The notes below the pieces were generated by a model that saw only the letters and a program-made list of their open reading frames with translations, was not told the origin of the DNA and ran no database searches. DNA of 64,000 bases from Pseudomonas sp. DG56-2. GTDB lineage: Bacteria > Pseudomonadota > Gammaproteobacteria > Pseudomonadales > Pseudomonadaceae. The stretch spans positions 1,194,501 through 1,258,500 of the forward strand of contig NZ_CP032311.1 of the NCBI RefSeq assembly GCF_004803755.1, in the 5' to 3' direction. Of the stretch, positions 27,001 to 36,369 are shown piece after piece; positions within the stretch are counted from its first letter, which is position 1; each line of letters opens with the position of its first letter. A program made the position numbers and the translations under genes.

Positions 27001-27686
27001 GCGTTCCTTTGAGCCGCCTCGAGCGCCAGCTCGGTTATACCTTCAAGAACCAGGAGCTGATGCTGCTGGCCCTGACGCACCGCAGTTTTGCCGGGCGCAA
27101 CAATGAGCGTCTCGAGTTTCTCGGCGATGCGATACTGAACTTCGTTGCGGGTGAGGCGCTGTTCGAGCGCTTCCCCCAAGCGCGTGAAGGCCAGTTGTCG
27201 CGCTTGCGAGCGCGATTGGTCAAGGGTGAAACCCTAGCTGTTCTGGCTCGGGGTTTTGACTTGGGTGAGTACCTGCGGCTGGGCTCCGGTGAATTGAAAA
27301 GCGGAGGCTTTCGCCGCGAATCGATCCTGGCTGATGCCCTTGAGGCGTTGATCGGTGCAATCTACCTGGATTCGGACATGCAGACCGCCCGCGAGCGCGT
27401 TCTGGCCTGGTTGACCGGTGAGTTCGAGAGCCTGACCCTGGTCGATACCAACAAGGACCCGAAAACCCGACTGCAGGAGTTCTTGCAGTCGCGGGCCTGC
27501 GAACTGCCGCGATACGAAGTGGTGGATATTCAAGGTGAGCCCCATTGCCGGACGTTTTTCGTCGAATGCGAAGTGACCCTTTTGACCGAAAAAAGCCGAG
27601 GGCAAGGTGTTAGCCGGCGTATCGCCGAGCAAGTGGCGGCTGCCGCAGCACTGATCGCCCTGGGCGTGGAGAATGGCAATGACTGA
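26997..27686 (+). CDS. rnc: Ribonuclease III
   Basis: A 229-residue double-strand-specific RNase. The catalytic signature [14 protein letters not shown] is intact, with a second acidic residue in [15 protein letters not shown]-terminal dsRNA-binding domain begins near [13 protein letters not shown]. It processes rRNA precursors and structured mRNAs. The start is GTG at 26997, overlapping the stop of a tiny upstream frame. Its end overlaps era by 8 nt (ATGACTGA). Confidence 0.96.
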   Translation: MSVPLSRLERQLGYTFKNQELMLLALTHRSFAGRNNERLEFLGDAILNFVAGEALFERFPQAREGQLSRLRARLVKGETLAVLARGFDLGEYLRLGSGELKSGGFRRESILADALEALIGAIYLDSDMQTARERVLAWLTGEFESLTLVDTNKDPKTRLQEFLQSRACELPRYEVVDIQGEPHCRTFFVECEVTLLTEKSRGQGVSRRIAEQVAAAAALIALGVENGND

Positions 27687-28581
27687 TACAAACACCACCC
27701 GCTGCGGCTATGTCGCTATTGTTGGGCGTCCGAACGTTGGCAAGTCGACGCTGCTCAATCACATTCTCGGTCAGAAGTTGGCGATCACCTCGCGCAAGCC
27801 TCAGACCACTCGGCACAACATGCTGGGAATCAAGACCGAAGGTGATATCCAGGCGATCTACGTCGATACCCCGGGTATGCACAAGAGCAACGAAAAGGCG
27901 CTCAACCGCTACATGAACAAAACTGCATCGGCAGCCTTGAAAGATGTCGATGTGGTGATTTTTGTCGTCGACCGTACCAAATGGACCGACGAAGACCAAT
28001 TGGTGCTCGAGCGCGTGCAGTACGTGCAGGGGCCGGTGATCCTGGCGATCAACAAGACCGACCGGATCGAAGAAAAAGCTGAATTGATCCCTCACTTGCA
28101 ATGGTTGCAGGAACAACTGCCGAACGCCGAAATCGTGCCGATTTCCGCGCAGCAAGGTCATAATCTTGAAGCGTTGGAAGGCTTGATCGCCAAGCACTTG
28201 CCGGAAAATGATCACTTCTTCCCGGAAGATCAGATTACTGACCGTAGCAGCCGCTTCCTTGCTGCTGAACTGGTGCGTGAAAAAATCATGCGCCAGTTGG
28301 GCGCCGAACTGCCGTACCAGATCACGGTGGAAATCGAAGAGTTCAAGCAACAAGGCAAGATCCTGCATATCCATGCGCTGATCCTGGTCGAGCGCGATGG
28401 CCAGAAAAAGATCATCATTGGCGACAAGGGTGAGCGCATCAAGCGCATCGGTTCGGAGGCGCGCAAGGACATGGAAGTGTTGTTCGACGCCAAAGTCATG
28501 CTCAACCTCTGGGTCAAGGTCAAAGGTGGATGGTCCGACGACGAGCGCGCCCTGCGTTCGCTGGGCTACGGCGACCTCTGA
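27679..28581 (+). CDS. era: GTPase Era
   Basis: A 300-residue protein. The GTPase domain has G1 [10 protein letters not shown]3 DTPGMH and G4 NKTD. The C-terminal KH domain contains the [13 protein letters not shown] loop that binds the 3' end of 16S rRNA. Era is needed for 30S assembly. I take the second of two close ATGs (27679) because it overlaps the rnc stop for coupling. Confidence 0.96.
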   Translation: MTDTNTTRCGYVAIVGRPNVGKSTLLNHILGQKLAITSRKPQTTRHNMLGIKTEGDIQAIYVDTPGMHKSNEKALNRYMNKTASAALKDVDVVIFVVDRTKWTDEDQLVLERVQYVQGPVILAINKTDRIEEKAELIPHLQWLQEQLPNAEIVPISAQQGHNLEALEGLIAKHLPENDHFFPEDQITDRSSRFLAAELVREKIMRQLGAELPYQITVEIEEFKQQGKILHIHALILVERDGQKKIIIGDKGERIKRIGSEARKDMEVLFDAKVMLNLWVKVKGGWSDDERALRSLGYGDL

Positions 28582-28589
28582 TCGCATCA

Positions 28590-28615
28590 GACCCGGCAGC
28601 AGCCGCTGTCGGGTC
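28590..28615. other. Hairpin between era and recO
   Basis: GACCCG-G-CAGC / GCTG-T-CGGGTC forms an 11-bp stem including one G-T pair. No T tract follows, so readthrough into recO is expected. Confidence 0.45.
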
Positions 28616-28637
28616 ACATTCTTCCTGAAGCGTACGC

Positions 28638-29321
28638 ATGCAACTGCCAGACGGCCAACCGGCCTACGTGCTGCACAGCCGAGCCTACCGTGAGACCAGT
28701 GCGTTGGTGGACTTCCTCACCCCGCAAGGGCGTCTGCGCGCAGTGCTGCGTCGTGCTCGGGGTAAGGCTGGCAGTCAGGCCCGGCCGTTCGTGCCGCTTG
28801 AAGTCGAGTTTCGTGGACGCGGCGAGCTGAAGACCGTCGGCCGCCTGGATAGCGTCGGCGTGGCCGCTTGGCTCAGTGGCGATGCCCTGTTCAGTGGTCT
28901 TTACCTCAACGAGTTGTTGATTCGCCTGTTGCCAGCCGAAGACCCGCATCCTGCCTTGTTCGCGCATTATGCCGCGACCCTTCCAGCGCTGGCTGCCGGG
29001 CGCCCGCTGGAGCCTCTGCTGCGAGCTTTCGAATGGCGTCTGCTGGATGAGTTGGGTTATGCCTTCGCCCTGGATCAGGACATCAATGGTGAGCCGTTGC
29101 TCAGTGATGGCTTGTACCGTCTGCAAGTGGATGCAGGGCTTGAGCGGGTCTACCTGCAGCAACCTGGTTTGTTCCGTGGCGAGGCGCTTATGGCCATGGC
29201 TGAAGCTGCCTGGGATGTTCCCGGCGCCTTGAACGCAGCCAAGCGCTTGATGCGTCAGGCTCTGGCCGTACATTTGGGGACAAAGCCGCTGGTCAGTCGG
29301 GAACTGTTTCGCAAGCGCTGA
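28638..29321 (+). CDS. recO: DNA repair protein RecO
   Basis: A 227-residue protein. The N-terminal OB fold opens with [25 protein letters not shown], typical of RecO, and a helical C-terminal domain follows. RecO with RecR loads RecA on SSB-coated single-strand gaps. It shares the rnc-era-recO-pdxJ order found widely in gammaproteobacteria. Confidence 0.94.
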   Translation: MQLPDGQPAYVLHSRAYRETSALVDFLTPQGRLRAVLRRARGKAGSQARPFVPLEVEFRGRGELKTVGRLDSVGVAAWLSGDALFSGLYLNELLIRLLPAEDPHPALFAHYAATLPALAAGRPLEPLLRAFEWRLLDELGYAFALDQDINGEPLLSDGLYRLQVDAGLERVYLQQPGLFRGEALMAMAEAAWDVPGALNAAKRLMRQALAVHLGTKPLVSRELFRKR

Positions 29322-29365
29322 GCACGACGTATGCTGTCAGGCTAAATCATCAGGAGAGCCTTTTC

Positions 29366-30109
29366 GTGACTCAAAGCAACCGCATGCTCCTCGGCGTGAA
29401 CATCGACCACGTGGCGACCCTGCGCCAGGCGCGTGGTACGCGTTATCCCGATCCGGTCAAAGCCGCGCTGGACGCCGAGGAGGCCGGTGCAGACGGCATC
29501 ACCGTGCACCTGCGCGAAGACCGGCGGCATATCCAGGAGCGCGACGTATTGGTGCTCAAGGACGTGCTGCAGACGCGCATGAACTTCGAAATGGGCGTCA
29601 CCGAAGAAATGATGGTATTCGCTGAGCGCATCCGTCCGGCACACATCTGCCTGGTTCCAGAGACTCGTCAGGAGTTGACCACCGAGGGTGGCCTGGACGT
29701 GGCGGGTCAAGAAGCAAGGATCAAAGCCGCAGTTGAGCGCCTGTCACGCATGGGCTCGGAAGTCTCGCTGTTCATCGACGCCGATGAGCGCCAGATCGAA
29801 GCCTCGCGCCGTGTAGGCGCGCCTGCCATTGAATTGCACACCGGTCGCTATGCTGATGCCCAAACGCCGACTGAAGTCGCCGAGGAGCTCAAGCGCGTTG
29901 CCGATGGCGTGGCGTTTGGCTTGAGCCAGGGCCTGATCGTCAACGCCGGTCATGGCTTGCATTACCACAACGTTGAAGCCGTTGCTGCGATCAAGGGCAT
30001 CAACGAGTTGAACATTGGCCATGCGCTGGTCGCACATGCTCTGTTTGTTGGGTTCAAGTCGGCAGTCGCGGAGATGAAAGCGCTGATCATGGCAGCTAGC
30101 CGCCACTGA
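29366..30109 (+). CDS. pdxJ: Pyridoxine 5'-phosphate synthase
   Basis: A 247-residue TIM-barrel enzyme that joins 1-deoxyxylulose-5-phosphate and 3-amino-2-oxopropyl phosphate to make pyridoxine phosphate. Conserved motifs include [33 protein letters not shown] and AGHGLHYHN. The start is GTG at 29366 with AGGAGA upstream. No acpS follows, consistent with pseudomonads using a single other phosphopantetheinyl transferase. Confidence 0.96.
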   Translation: MTQSNRMLLGVNIDHVATLRQARGTRYPDPVKAALDAEEAGADGITVHLREDRRHIQERDVLVLKDVLQTRMNFEMGVTEEMMVFAERIRPAHICLVPETRQELTTEGGLDVAGQEARIKAAVERLSRMGSEVSLFIDADERQIEASRRVGAPAIELHTGRYADAQTPTEVAEELKRVADGVAFGLSQGLIVNAGHGLHYHNVEAVAAIKGINELNIGHALVAHALFVGFKSAVAEMKALIMAASRH

Positions 30110-30160
30110 TAGTGCACAGCGGATGTAAAGGCGGCCAGTTTGCTGACCTGTGAAAGCATA

Positions 30161-30188
30161 CCGACACCCGCGAGCCGTTCGGTGTCGG
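30161..30188. other. Inverted repeat between convergent pdxJ and sensor kinase
   Basis: CCGACACC / GGTGTCGG, a perfect 8-bp repeat with a 12-nt loop. It may act as a weak two-way transcription barrier. No T run is present. Confidence 0.4.
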
Positions 30189-30272
30189 ATATGCCTGATG
30201 CATCGAGTACGCTGGATTGGCTGCCGCTTGCGCCAGATTGCGCAGCAAGCCGGTTTGCACCGGGGCAGCATT

Positions 30273-31667
30273 TCAACCTGCTTGCGCACCCGGAAAAATC
30301 AGGCTGAATCGAGTCATACCATTGAGTTCACTGCTCACCTCAACTCGGCCCCCATGCGCGAGCATGATCGACTTCACGATCGCCAGGCCCAACCCGGTGC
30401 CACCCTCAAGGCGAGAACGTCCGGAGCCGACGCGGTAAAAGCGCTCGAATAAATGTGCTAGATGCGCCGGCTCAATACCCGGTCCGCGGTTTTCGACCCA
30501 CATGCATACTTCGTCACCGTGCCGCTCAATCCCAATTTCAACGCGTTGCCCCTGTGGGCTATGGCGGATGGCGTTGCTCAACACGTTCGAAAGCGCCCGT
30601 TGCACCATCAGGCGATCAGCCATAATCGTGCCCCAGCCATGCACCTGCACACTGACATCCTTCTGTTCACTGCTGAACTCGAACAACTCACTGACGCGCT
30701 TGGCTTCATCGGCCAGGCAGACCGCTTTTAGCGGAATTTGACTATCAGGCTGGCTGACCTGGGCGAGAAACAGCATGTCATTGATGATGCGGTTCAGACG
30801 GGTCAGTTCCTCGATGCTGGCTTCCAGTACGTCCTTGTATTGCTCGATAGGACGCTCACGGGCCAGGGTGACCTGAGCCTTGCCCATGAGGTTACCGATG
30901 GGGGTGCGCAGCTCATGGGCCAGATCGTCCGAGAACTGTGAAAGCTGCTGCACGCCTCCATCCAGTCGATCAAGCATGATGTTCATGGTGCTGGCCAATT
31001 CGCTGAGTTCATGGGGCAAGTCCTTCACTGGCAGGCGTAGCGCCAATTGCTGGGCCGACACTTGCTCGGCGATCTGGCGGAAGCGGCGCAGTGGGACAAG
31101 GCCTCGCTGCACCACTATCCAGGCGCCAAAGCCAATCAGAAGTACTAGTAGCGGCAAGGCAAACAGGGTCGAGCGCAAATAGGCCAGCAACAGGCTATGG
31201 TCGTCGGCCAAATTGACCGTCAGCAGCACATGCACTTGCGTCCCATCATTGAGACGCATCAGGCGCGAGGCTGTCAGCAGATGATTGTCATTGCTGTCGC
31301 GCCATTGGTTGAAGTTCAGGTGGGGGTGGATAGGAATCTGCATCAGCGCTTGGGCATCCAACCCCGGCCCCAGCGTGAGCAAGGCCGAGTGGCGACCGGT
31401 CAGGGCGATTACACTCAGACTCAGGTTGTCATGTCCCATCACTACATCCAGTAAGGGGTGGGCCGAGGTTTGCAGGTCGCCGGCCTTCAGATCGATGCTC
31501 AGGCCATGCTCTATCTGGGTCATTTTTGCGGCCAGGCTTTTGCGTGCCCGACTATCCAGTTCGTGGTCCAGGGCGAGCACAGCCAGGCACGCCAACAGCA
31601 ACACCAACGCAGCGCCCATCAGGCTGACACTCATGCCCAGGCGCAGGGACAGCCTGGCCGGCTTCAT
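30273..31667 (-). CDS. Heavy-metal-type sensor histidine kinase
   Basis: A 464-residue inner-membrane kinase of the CusS/CopS/CzcS type. TM1 is about 12-34, the periplasmic domain about 35-165 and TM2 about 166-187. The HAMP region follows, then His251 in [16 protein letters not shown]. The ATP-binding N box ([11 protein letters not shown]) and G box ([10 protein letters not shown]) are present. The G-x-L-x-x-A-x-V pattern after the histidine is typical of the heavy-metal sensor subfamily. Which metal it senses is not visible. It overlaps the regulator gene by 4 nt (ATGA). Confidence 0.88.
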   Translation of the reverse strand: MKPARLSLRLGMSVSLMGAALVLLLACLAVLALDHELDSRARKSLAAKMTQIEHGLSIDLKAGDLQTSAHPLLDVVMGHDNLSLSVIALTGRHSALLTLGPGLDAQALMQIPIHPHLNFNQWRDSNDNHLLTASRLMRLNDGTQVHVLLTVNLADDHSLLLAYLRSTLFALPLLVLLIGFGAWIVVQRGLVPLRRFRQIAEQVSAQQLALRLPVKDLPHELSELASTMNIMLDRLDGGVQQLSQFSDDLAHELRTPIGNLMGKAQVTLARERPIEQYKDVLEASIEELTRLNRIINDMLFLAQVSQPDSQIPLKAVCLADEAKRVSELFEFSSEQKDVSVQVHGWGTIMADRLMVQRALSNVLSNAIRHSPQGQRVEIGIERHGDEVCMWVENRGPGIEPAHLAHLFERFYRVGSGRSRLEGGTGLGLAIVKSIMLAHGGRVEVSSELNGMTRFSLIFPGAQAG

Positions 31668-32338
31668 TCGCGCGCCTCGAGTACATAGCCGACGCCTCGC
31701 AGGGTATGGATCAGTTTGTCCTCGAAGGGATCATCGATCTTGGCTCGCAAGCGGCGAATCGAGACTTCGACGACATTGGTGTCGCAATCGAAATTCATGT
31801 CCCAGACCAATGAAATGATCTGTGTGCGAGACAGCACCTCGCCGCTTTGACGCATCAATAAATGCAACAACGCGAACTCTTTGGCCGTCAGATCGATACG
31901 CTGTCCGTTGCGGTAAGCGCGGTGGCGACCCGGATCAAGTTCCAGGTCGGCGACTTTCAAAGTGCTGGGTTGCAGGCTCTGATCGTTACGTCGCAACAGG
32001 CTGCGAATTCGCGCGAGCAGTTCGGGGAACTCGAAGGGCTTGAGTAAATAATCGTCGGCCCCCAGGTCCAGGCCTTTGACGCGATCAGATAGGCGACCAT
32101 GTGCCGTCAACATCATGATTCGGGTGCTGGCGTCGGCGCGAAGCTGCTTCAACACAGACCAGCCATCGAGCTCAGGCAGGTTGACGTCGAGGATGATCAG
32201 GTCGTAGGCGTGCTGGCGGGCCATGTGCAAGCCGTCGGTTCCGGTGTGGGCGCAATCGACGATATAGCCGTTTTCACTCAAACCCTGTTGCAAGTAATCG
32301 GCGGTACGAAGCTCGTCCTCGATGATCAATAAGCGCAT
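31664..32338 (-). CDS. Heavy-metal-type response regulator (CopR/CusR-like)
   Basis: A 224-residue OmpR-type regulator. The receiver has Asp51 ([14 protein letters not shown]) and Lys in [10 protein letters not shown]. The DNA-binding domain shows [35 protein letters not shown], highly characteristic of the CopR/CusR/CzcR subgroup. It should bind the ATTAC-N6-GTAAT box 113 nt upstream and control itself and the divergent small secreted protein. No metal efflux genes lie next to it. Confidence 0.9.
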   Translation of the reverse strand: MRLLIIEDELRTADYLQQGLSENGYIVDCAHTGTDGLHMARQHAYDLIILDVNLPELDGWSVLKQLRADASTRIMMLTAHGRLSDRVKGLDLGADDYLLKPFEFPELLARIRSLLRRNDQSLQPSTLKVADLELDPGRHRAYRNGQRIDLTAKEFALLHLLMRQSGEVLSRTQIISLVWDMNFDCDTNVVEVSIRRLRAKIDDPFEDKLIHTLRGVGYVLEARE

Positions 32339-32450
32339 GAAATGACTCGACGGTGAGAAAGGACGTGATTTTCAACCCTGAAGTAGCTGCAGGGTCAAGG
32401 GCGGGCATCGAACGGCGGATACTAAGCCATCTTTTGCTGGATTTCGGCTG

Positions 32451-32468
32451 AATTACAGAATTGTAATT
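32451..32468. promoter_or_regulatory. CopR/CusR-type inverted-repeat operator
   Basis: AATTAC-AGAATT-GTAATT: perfect 6-bp arms separated by 6 nt, matching the cop-box pattern TTAC-N6-GTAA. It lies between the divergent regulator and the small secreted protein gene. Confidence 0.75.
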
Positions 32469-32607
32469 TTCGACAGTTTTACTGGGGCGCTAGCTCGCCA
32501 CCACCCGGGCTGGTTTCTTTCAACACTGTAATTTGCGCCTCACCTTGTTGTTAGCTTGCCTTTCGTAAGATTGAACCGTACTGAAATTCAATCACGAGGT
32601 GAGCAAC

Positions 32608-32814
32608 ATGAGCCTGATCAAATATGCGCTGATGGCTGTTCTGGCCTTGGGCAGTGGCGCCGCACTGGCCGAAGGCGGCGCAGAACGTTCGAAACAGTTC
32701 TGGGAAAAATTCCGTCTGAGCCAGGAGCAGATCCACGGCGACAAGGATCAGGCGATCGCCAAATTCGCTGCGCAGAAGCGCGAGAACGCTCAGCAGCAAG
32801 TGGCCAAAGAGTAG
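32608..32814 (+). CDS. Small secreted protein next to metal two-component system
   Basis: A 68-residue precursor. The signal peptide (MSLIKYALMAVLALGSG) should be cut after AALA, leaving a charged helical peptide of about 47 residues, EGGAERSKQFWEKFRLSQ and onward. It has no cysteines and few histidines, so it is not an obvious metal ligand. The ATG at 32608 has GAGGTGAG 6 nt upstream; an in-frame GTG at 32599 is less likely. A cop-box-like operator about 140 nt upstream suggests control by the divergent two-component system. Function unknown. Confidence 0.75.
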   Translation: MSLIKYALMAVLALGSGAALAEGGAERSKQFWEKFRLSQEQIHGDKDQAIAKFAAQKRENAQQQVAKE

Positions 32815-32865
32815 CTCCATTCACCTTCGAAGCTCCCCAGCTCCTTTGGAAAAAGGTGAATATTA

Positions 32866-32890
32866 GGCGCCCTTGTGGGCGCCTTTTTTT
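32866..32890 (+). terminator. Intrinsic terminator after small secreted protein
   Basis: GGCGCCC / GGGCGCC, a 7-bp stem with a TTGT loop followed by seven T residues. It separates the small gene from convergent cmoB. Confidence 0.9.
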
Positions 32891-33845
32891 ATTTACGCGC
32901 CACCAGCACTGCGCGACGCGGCGCGGGCAGGCCTTCAACAGTACGGCTGTGGTCGGCTGGGTCGAGGAAGTCGCTGAGCGACTGATAACGCATCCACTCG
33001 GTACTGCGCTGTTCTTCAACGCTGGTGACGCTCACATCCACGCAGCGTACATCGCTGAAGCCGGCGCGGCGCAACCAGCGTTCCAAGGCTGGAACTGAAG
33101 GTAAAAACCAGACATTGCGCATCTGCGCGTAACGGTCTTCGGGCACGAGGACCTGATTCTCATCGCCTTCGATCACCAGTGTTTCCAGCACCAACTCGCC
33201 GCCTTTTACCAGGCAGTCCTTGAGCGCCAGCAGGTGTTCGATGGGGGAGCGACGGTGATAGAACACACCCATGGAAAATACGGTATCGAAGCCTTCCAGA
33301 TTGGCTGGCAGATCTTCCAGCGCGAAAGGCAAGTGCCAGGCAGGAAGGTCGGGCAGATACCGCTGCACGGCCTGGAACTGGCAGAAGAACAGCCAGTTGG
33401 GGTCGACGCCAATCACACTGTCGGCGCCGGCGCCGAGCATGCGCCACTGGTAATAACCATTGCCGCAGCCGACATCCAGAATTCGTTTGCCCTTGAGATC
33501 CAGATGCGGAGCAACGCGCGACCATTTCCAGTCCGAACGCCACTCGGTGTCTACATGTACACCGAACAGGTCAAACGGCCCTTTGCGCCAGGGCGATAAC
33601 CCCATAAGGGCCTGGCGCATACGGTCGCGAGTGTCCTGGTCGCACTCGCAATCCAGGTTCAGACCGTTGAGCAAGTCCACTGTGCTTGGCTGCAACGCCG
33701 GAAGCGCATCCAGGGCATTCTGCCAGCGCTCCAGGTCGCCATGGCCCTTGTCCATCTTGGCGTCCAGCTGTGCTTGCAGGCCTTGCGACCATTGTGCGAG
33801 GGGAGTACCCGCCAAACGGCGGACCAACGGGGATAGATCAATCAT
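32889..33845 (-). CDS. cmoB: tRNA U34 carboxymethyltransferase CmoB
   Basis: A 318-residue Rossmann methyltransferase-like enzyme that uses carboxy-SAM to make cmo5U at the tRNA wobble position. The SAM-binding motif is [15 protein letters not shown], followed by [12 protein letters not shown]. The opening [19 protein letters not shown] is typical. It overlaps cmoA by 4 nt, so the two steps are co-translated. Confidence 0.96.
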   Translation of the reverse strand: MIDLSPLVRRLAGTPLAQWSQGLQAQLDAKMDKGHGDLERWQNALDALPALQPSTVDLLNGLNLDCECDQDTRDRMRQALMGLSPWRKGPFDLFGVHVDTEWRSDWKWSRVAPHLDLKGKRILDVGCGNGYYQWRMLGAGADSVIGVDPNWLFFCQFQAVQRYLPDLPAWHLPFALEDLPANLEGFDTVFSMGVFYHRRSPIEHLLALKDCLVKGGELVLETLVIEGDENQVLVPEDRYAQMRNVWFLPSVPALERWLRRAGFSDVRCVDVSVTSVEEQRSTEWMRYQSLSDFLDPADHSRTVEGLPAPRRAVLVARK

Positions 33846-34585
33846 GGCAGGGCAATCAACGAGGCAAAATTAAGGCATTGGAACCAGGGTACTACTTTGG
33901 AGAAACCGGCTGCCAACAAGCGCTGACGGTGTTCTTCAAAACTGTCAGGCTTCATCACGTTCTCAATGGCGCTGCGTTTCTGGGCTATTTCCAGTTCGCT
34001 GTAGCCATTGGCACGCTTGAATGCAACATGCAGGTCGGTGAGCAGGGCGTGCTCTTGGGCATCGTCAAAGCGCAATTTTTCGGAAAGAATCAGTGCGCCG
34101 CCTGGTAGCAGCGAAGCACGGATACGAGCAAGCAGTTCCAGGCGCTGCTCTGGTGCAATGAACTGCAAGGTGAAGTTCATTGCCACCACCGAAGCAGGCT
34201 GGAACTCGAGCGCGAGAATGTCTCCCTCGACTACGTCTACCGGCAACAGTTCCTGGAACATCGAGTCCTGGGCCGTGAGGTATTGGCGGCAGCGCTCTAC
34301 CATGGCGGCGGAGTTGTCTATTGCTATAACCCGACAGCCGTCGCTACGTACATGCCGGCGCAGTGCCTGGGTCACGGCACCCAGCGAGCTGCCCAGGTCA
34401 TACAAGGCTGTGTTCGGCTGAGCGAATTGTGCAGCCAACACCCCAAGGTTCTCGACAATGGTCGGGTAACCCGGTACTGAGCGCTTGATCATGTCCGGGA
34501 ACACGCGCACCACGTCTTCGTTGAAGGCGAAGTCGGGTACCTGGCCAAGCGGCTGGGCGAATAGGCGGTCAGGTTCTTTGCTCAC
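33842..34585 (-). CDS. cmoA: Carboxy-SAM synthase CmoA
   Basis: A 247-residue enzyme converting SAM and prephenate to carboxy-SAM for CmoB. Landmarks are the SAM loop [18 protein letters not shown] and [20 protein letters not shown] near the N-terminus. The start is GTG at 34585 ([12 protein letters not shown]). It is the first gene of the cmoAB unit. Confidence 0.95.
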   Translation of the reverse strand: MSKEPDRLFAQPLGQVPDFAFNEDVVRVFPDMIKRSVPGYPTIVENLGVLAAQFAQPNTALYDLGSSLGAVTQALRRHVRSDGCRVIAIDNSAAMVERCRQYLTAQDSMFQELLPVDVVEGDILALEFQPASVVAMNFTLQFIAPEQRLELLARIRASLLPGGALILSEKLRFDDAQEHALLTDLHVAFKRANGYSELEIAQKRSAIENVMKPDSFEEHRQRLLAAGFSKVVPWFQCLNFASLIALP

Positions 34586-34670
34586 AAGGACAATCCAGGC
34601 ATTAGGCGGTAAAAGGCGGGCATTTTAGCCAAACTTGCCAGGCGATGCATGGCCTGGCTGACCAGCGCAG

Positions 34671-35072
34671 TTACTTCACGTTGATAGCACAATCAAAGGT
34701 CTGCACCGGGCGCACTTCAGGGGCCCAAGGTTGTTGATAAACCAATATCAGATGACCTTCGCCTGCGGCTTGCGTCTGAAAGCGCCATACCGATTGCCCC
34801 GCGCTTCCTACCACCCCTGCATCTTCCGGATGACTGTAGACCTCGGGGCCCAAGCTTCTCAATATCCCGGAAGCAGGGTTCTGCAGCAACCAGCGGTAGC
34901 CGGTGCTGGGATTGCTCGGCAGGGTGAGGGTGAGCGTCTGGTTGATCTCCAGGTGCACGGGGCATTGGCTGGCTTTTTCCAATACCAGGTTATCGTGCTT
35001 GCCTGGCGTCTGAGCGCATGCGGCCATCAGCAGGGGCAAGCCAAGGACGAGTAATTTGCAGTTGATTTTCAT
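34671..35072 (-). CDS. icp: Chagasin-family cysteine-protease inhibitor lipoprotein
   Basis: A 133-residue lipoprotein. The signal peptide ends in LMAAC, giving lipidated Cys17. The mature part holds the three I42/chagasin loops: NPSTGYRW, a central GSAGQSVWRFQTQAAGEG, and the C-terminal RPVQTF. These loops plug the active site of papain-like proteases. In P. aeruginosa the similar icp gene lies next to the lon-like asrA; here a toxin gene pair intervenes. The start at 35072 fits the lipoprotein signal. Confidence 0.85.
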   Translation of the reverse strand: MKINCKLLVLGLPLLMAACAQTPGKHDNLVLEKASQCPVHLEINQTLTLTLPSNPSTGYRWLLQNPASGILRSLGPEVYSHPEDAGVVGSAGQSVWRFQTQAAGEGHLILVYQQPWAPEVRPVQTFDCAINVK

Positions 35073-35192
35073 CGACGATCCATTCGTTCGGGCCAGTATT
35101 GGCATTCGGGAAAAGCTGCCCTCTGCTCGGCAGTACTCATCAGTAATAGTTTCAAGTCCCAGGCCACATGGCCTATCACCAGGGGCGTAACT

Positions 35193-36356
35193 ATGGACAG
35201 TGCAGAAAAAAATTTCGACCAATTGCAGGCAGAGGCTGAACGCCTGCCCGCTAACCTCATCCAGGGTATGGCAGAGCGCGATGGTCCCAATGACGGCGGG
35301 CTCACCCTGACGCGGGAACACATTATCACCCTCAATCAATATGCCAACCATGTATTCAGCCTGCCAGGCACCACTGATGCCGTGATTGAGTGGTTGGGAT
35401 ACTCGACAATCAGTGAAGCGGAGTTAATGCCGTCCAGTATGTGTGACTTGCATAAGCAATTGCAGCAGCACGGACGCAGCTGGGTCGAGTTGGCGGATAT
35501 TAGCAAGGCCCTTGGTTTTCAATTGGCCTCCAGCGCCAGCAGCATCGACAGCACAGGCCAATACATACTGAAAACGCTGGAAAAAACCGTGGCCATTGGC
35601 AAATCGAGGGATAGGTGGGAAAGCATCAGCTTCGATGAGCCTGTCGAGCTCACGTTGATAGATAAGGGCACGGTGAAAGATCTTGTCGGTTTCATGGACG
35701 TCCTGCGAAAAGATGTGGCGCAGTTCGCAGAGAATGTCACTGTTGTAGGCGGACAGACCAAAGAGTTTCGCGATGTGGCGCGGGAAGTCTTGGCGCCATT
35801 GGTCATTCGCAAGCTTCACGCCCTCAAGCGCCGCCAGAGCAGCGGGAAAATCGAACAACTACGCGAGGATTTGGTAAGCCTCGATAACGAGATCAAACGC
35901 CTTGGTAGCGAGTATGACCATTATGTGAAGGCAGCCCTTGCGGGACTGGCGGCAGGACCGTTGGGTGCGGTTATAACGGGTTCAATCTATGGTTCAAAAG
36001 CGGAAAAAGTTCGTAAGGAGCGCAACGCTCGCCAGGCGGAGCGGGCGGAAACTAGCCAAAAGTTGAAAGCTGCCATCAGGCTCGAGGGCCTTCTGGAAGA
36101 ACTCAATACGCAGATGGGTCAACTGGAAACACGGCTACGTGATGTACTGACGGCTTCTTCTCATCTGCACTCTGCCTGGGACATGATCGGTAAATACATC
36201 GACGCCTCGATTACCCATCTGAATCGCGTGGAGTCCAACCAGCAGCTGTACAAATTTGCTTTGTTCTTTGGCAACTTCGTTGATCAATGGAAGGGGATAG
36301 GAAGTTTCGCCAGGCATATGAATGGCGTATTCGATGACGCGGCTTCGATTAAATAA
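35193..36356 (+). CDS. Alpha-xenorhabdolysin-type binary toxin subunit A (XaxA/YaxA-like)
   Basis: A 387-residue soluble protein without a signal peptide. Long helical segments surround a hydrophobic hairpin (about residues 247-266, AALAGLAAGPLGAVITGSIYG) followed by SKAEKVRKERN. This ITGSIYG-x-KAEKVRK pattern and the helical layout match subunit A of the XaxAB/YaxAB alpha-pore-forming toxins of Xenorhabdus, Photorhabdus and Yersinia. In those toxins A and B assemble on target membranes into a large pore. It is followed 13 nt later by the B subunit. Base composition looks AT-richer than the flanks, suggesting transfer. Confidence 0.85.
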   Translation: MDSAEKNFDQLQAEAERLPANLIQGMAERDGPNDGGLTLTREHIITLNQYANHVFSLPGTTDAVIEWLGYSTISEAELMPSSMCDLHKQLQQHGRSWVELADISKALGFQLASSASSIDSTGQYILKTLEKTVAIGKSRDRWESISFDEPVELTLIDKGTVKDLVGFMDVLRKDVAQFAENVTVVGGQTKEFRDVAREVLAPLVIRKLHALKRRQSSGKIEQLREDLVSLDNEIKRLGSEYDHYVKAALAGLAAGPLGAVITGSIYGSKAEKVRKERNARQAERAETSQKLKAAIRLEGLLEELNTQMGQLETRLRDVLTASSHLHSAWDMIGKYIDASITHLNRVESNQQLYKFALFFGNFVDQWKGIGSFARHMNGVFDDAASIK

Positions 36357-36369
36357 AGGAACTATTTTT

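Noticed and set aside
30110..30272. Possible acpS remnant after pdxJ
   Set aside because: No frame shows AcpS motifs; pseudomonads normally lack acpS at this place.
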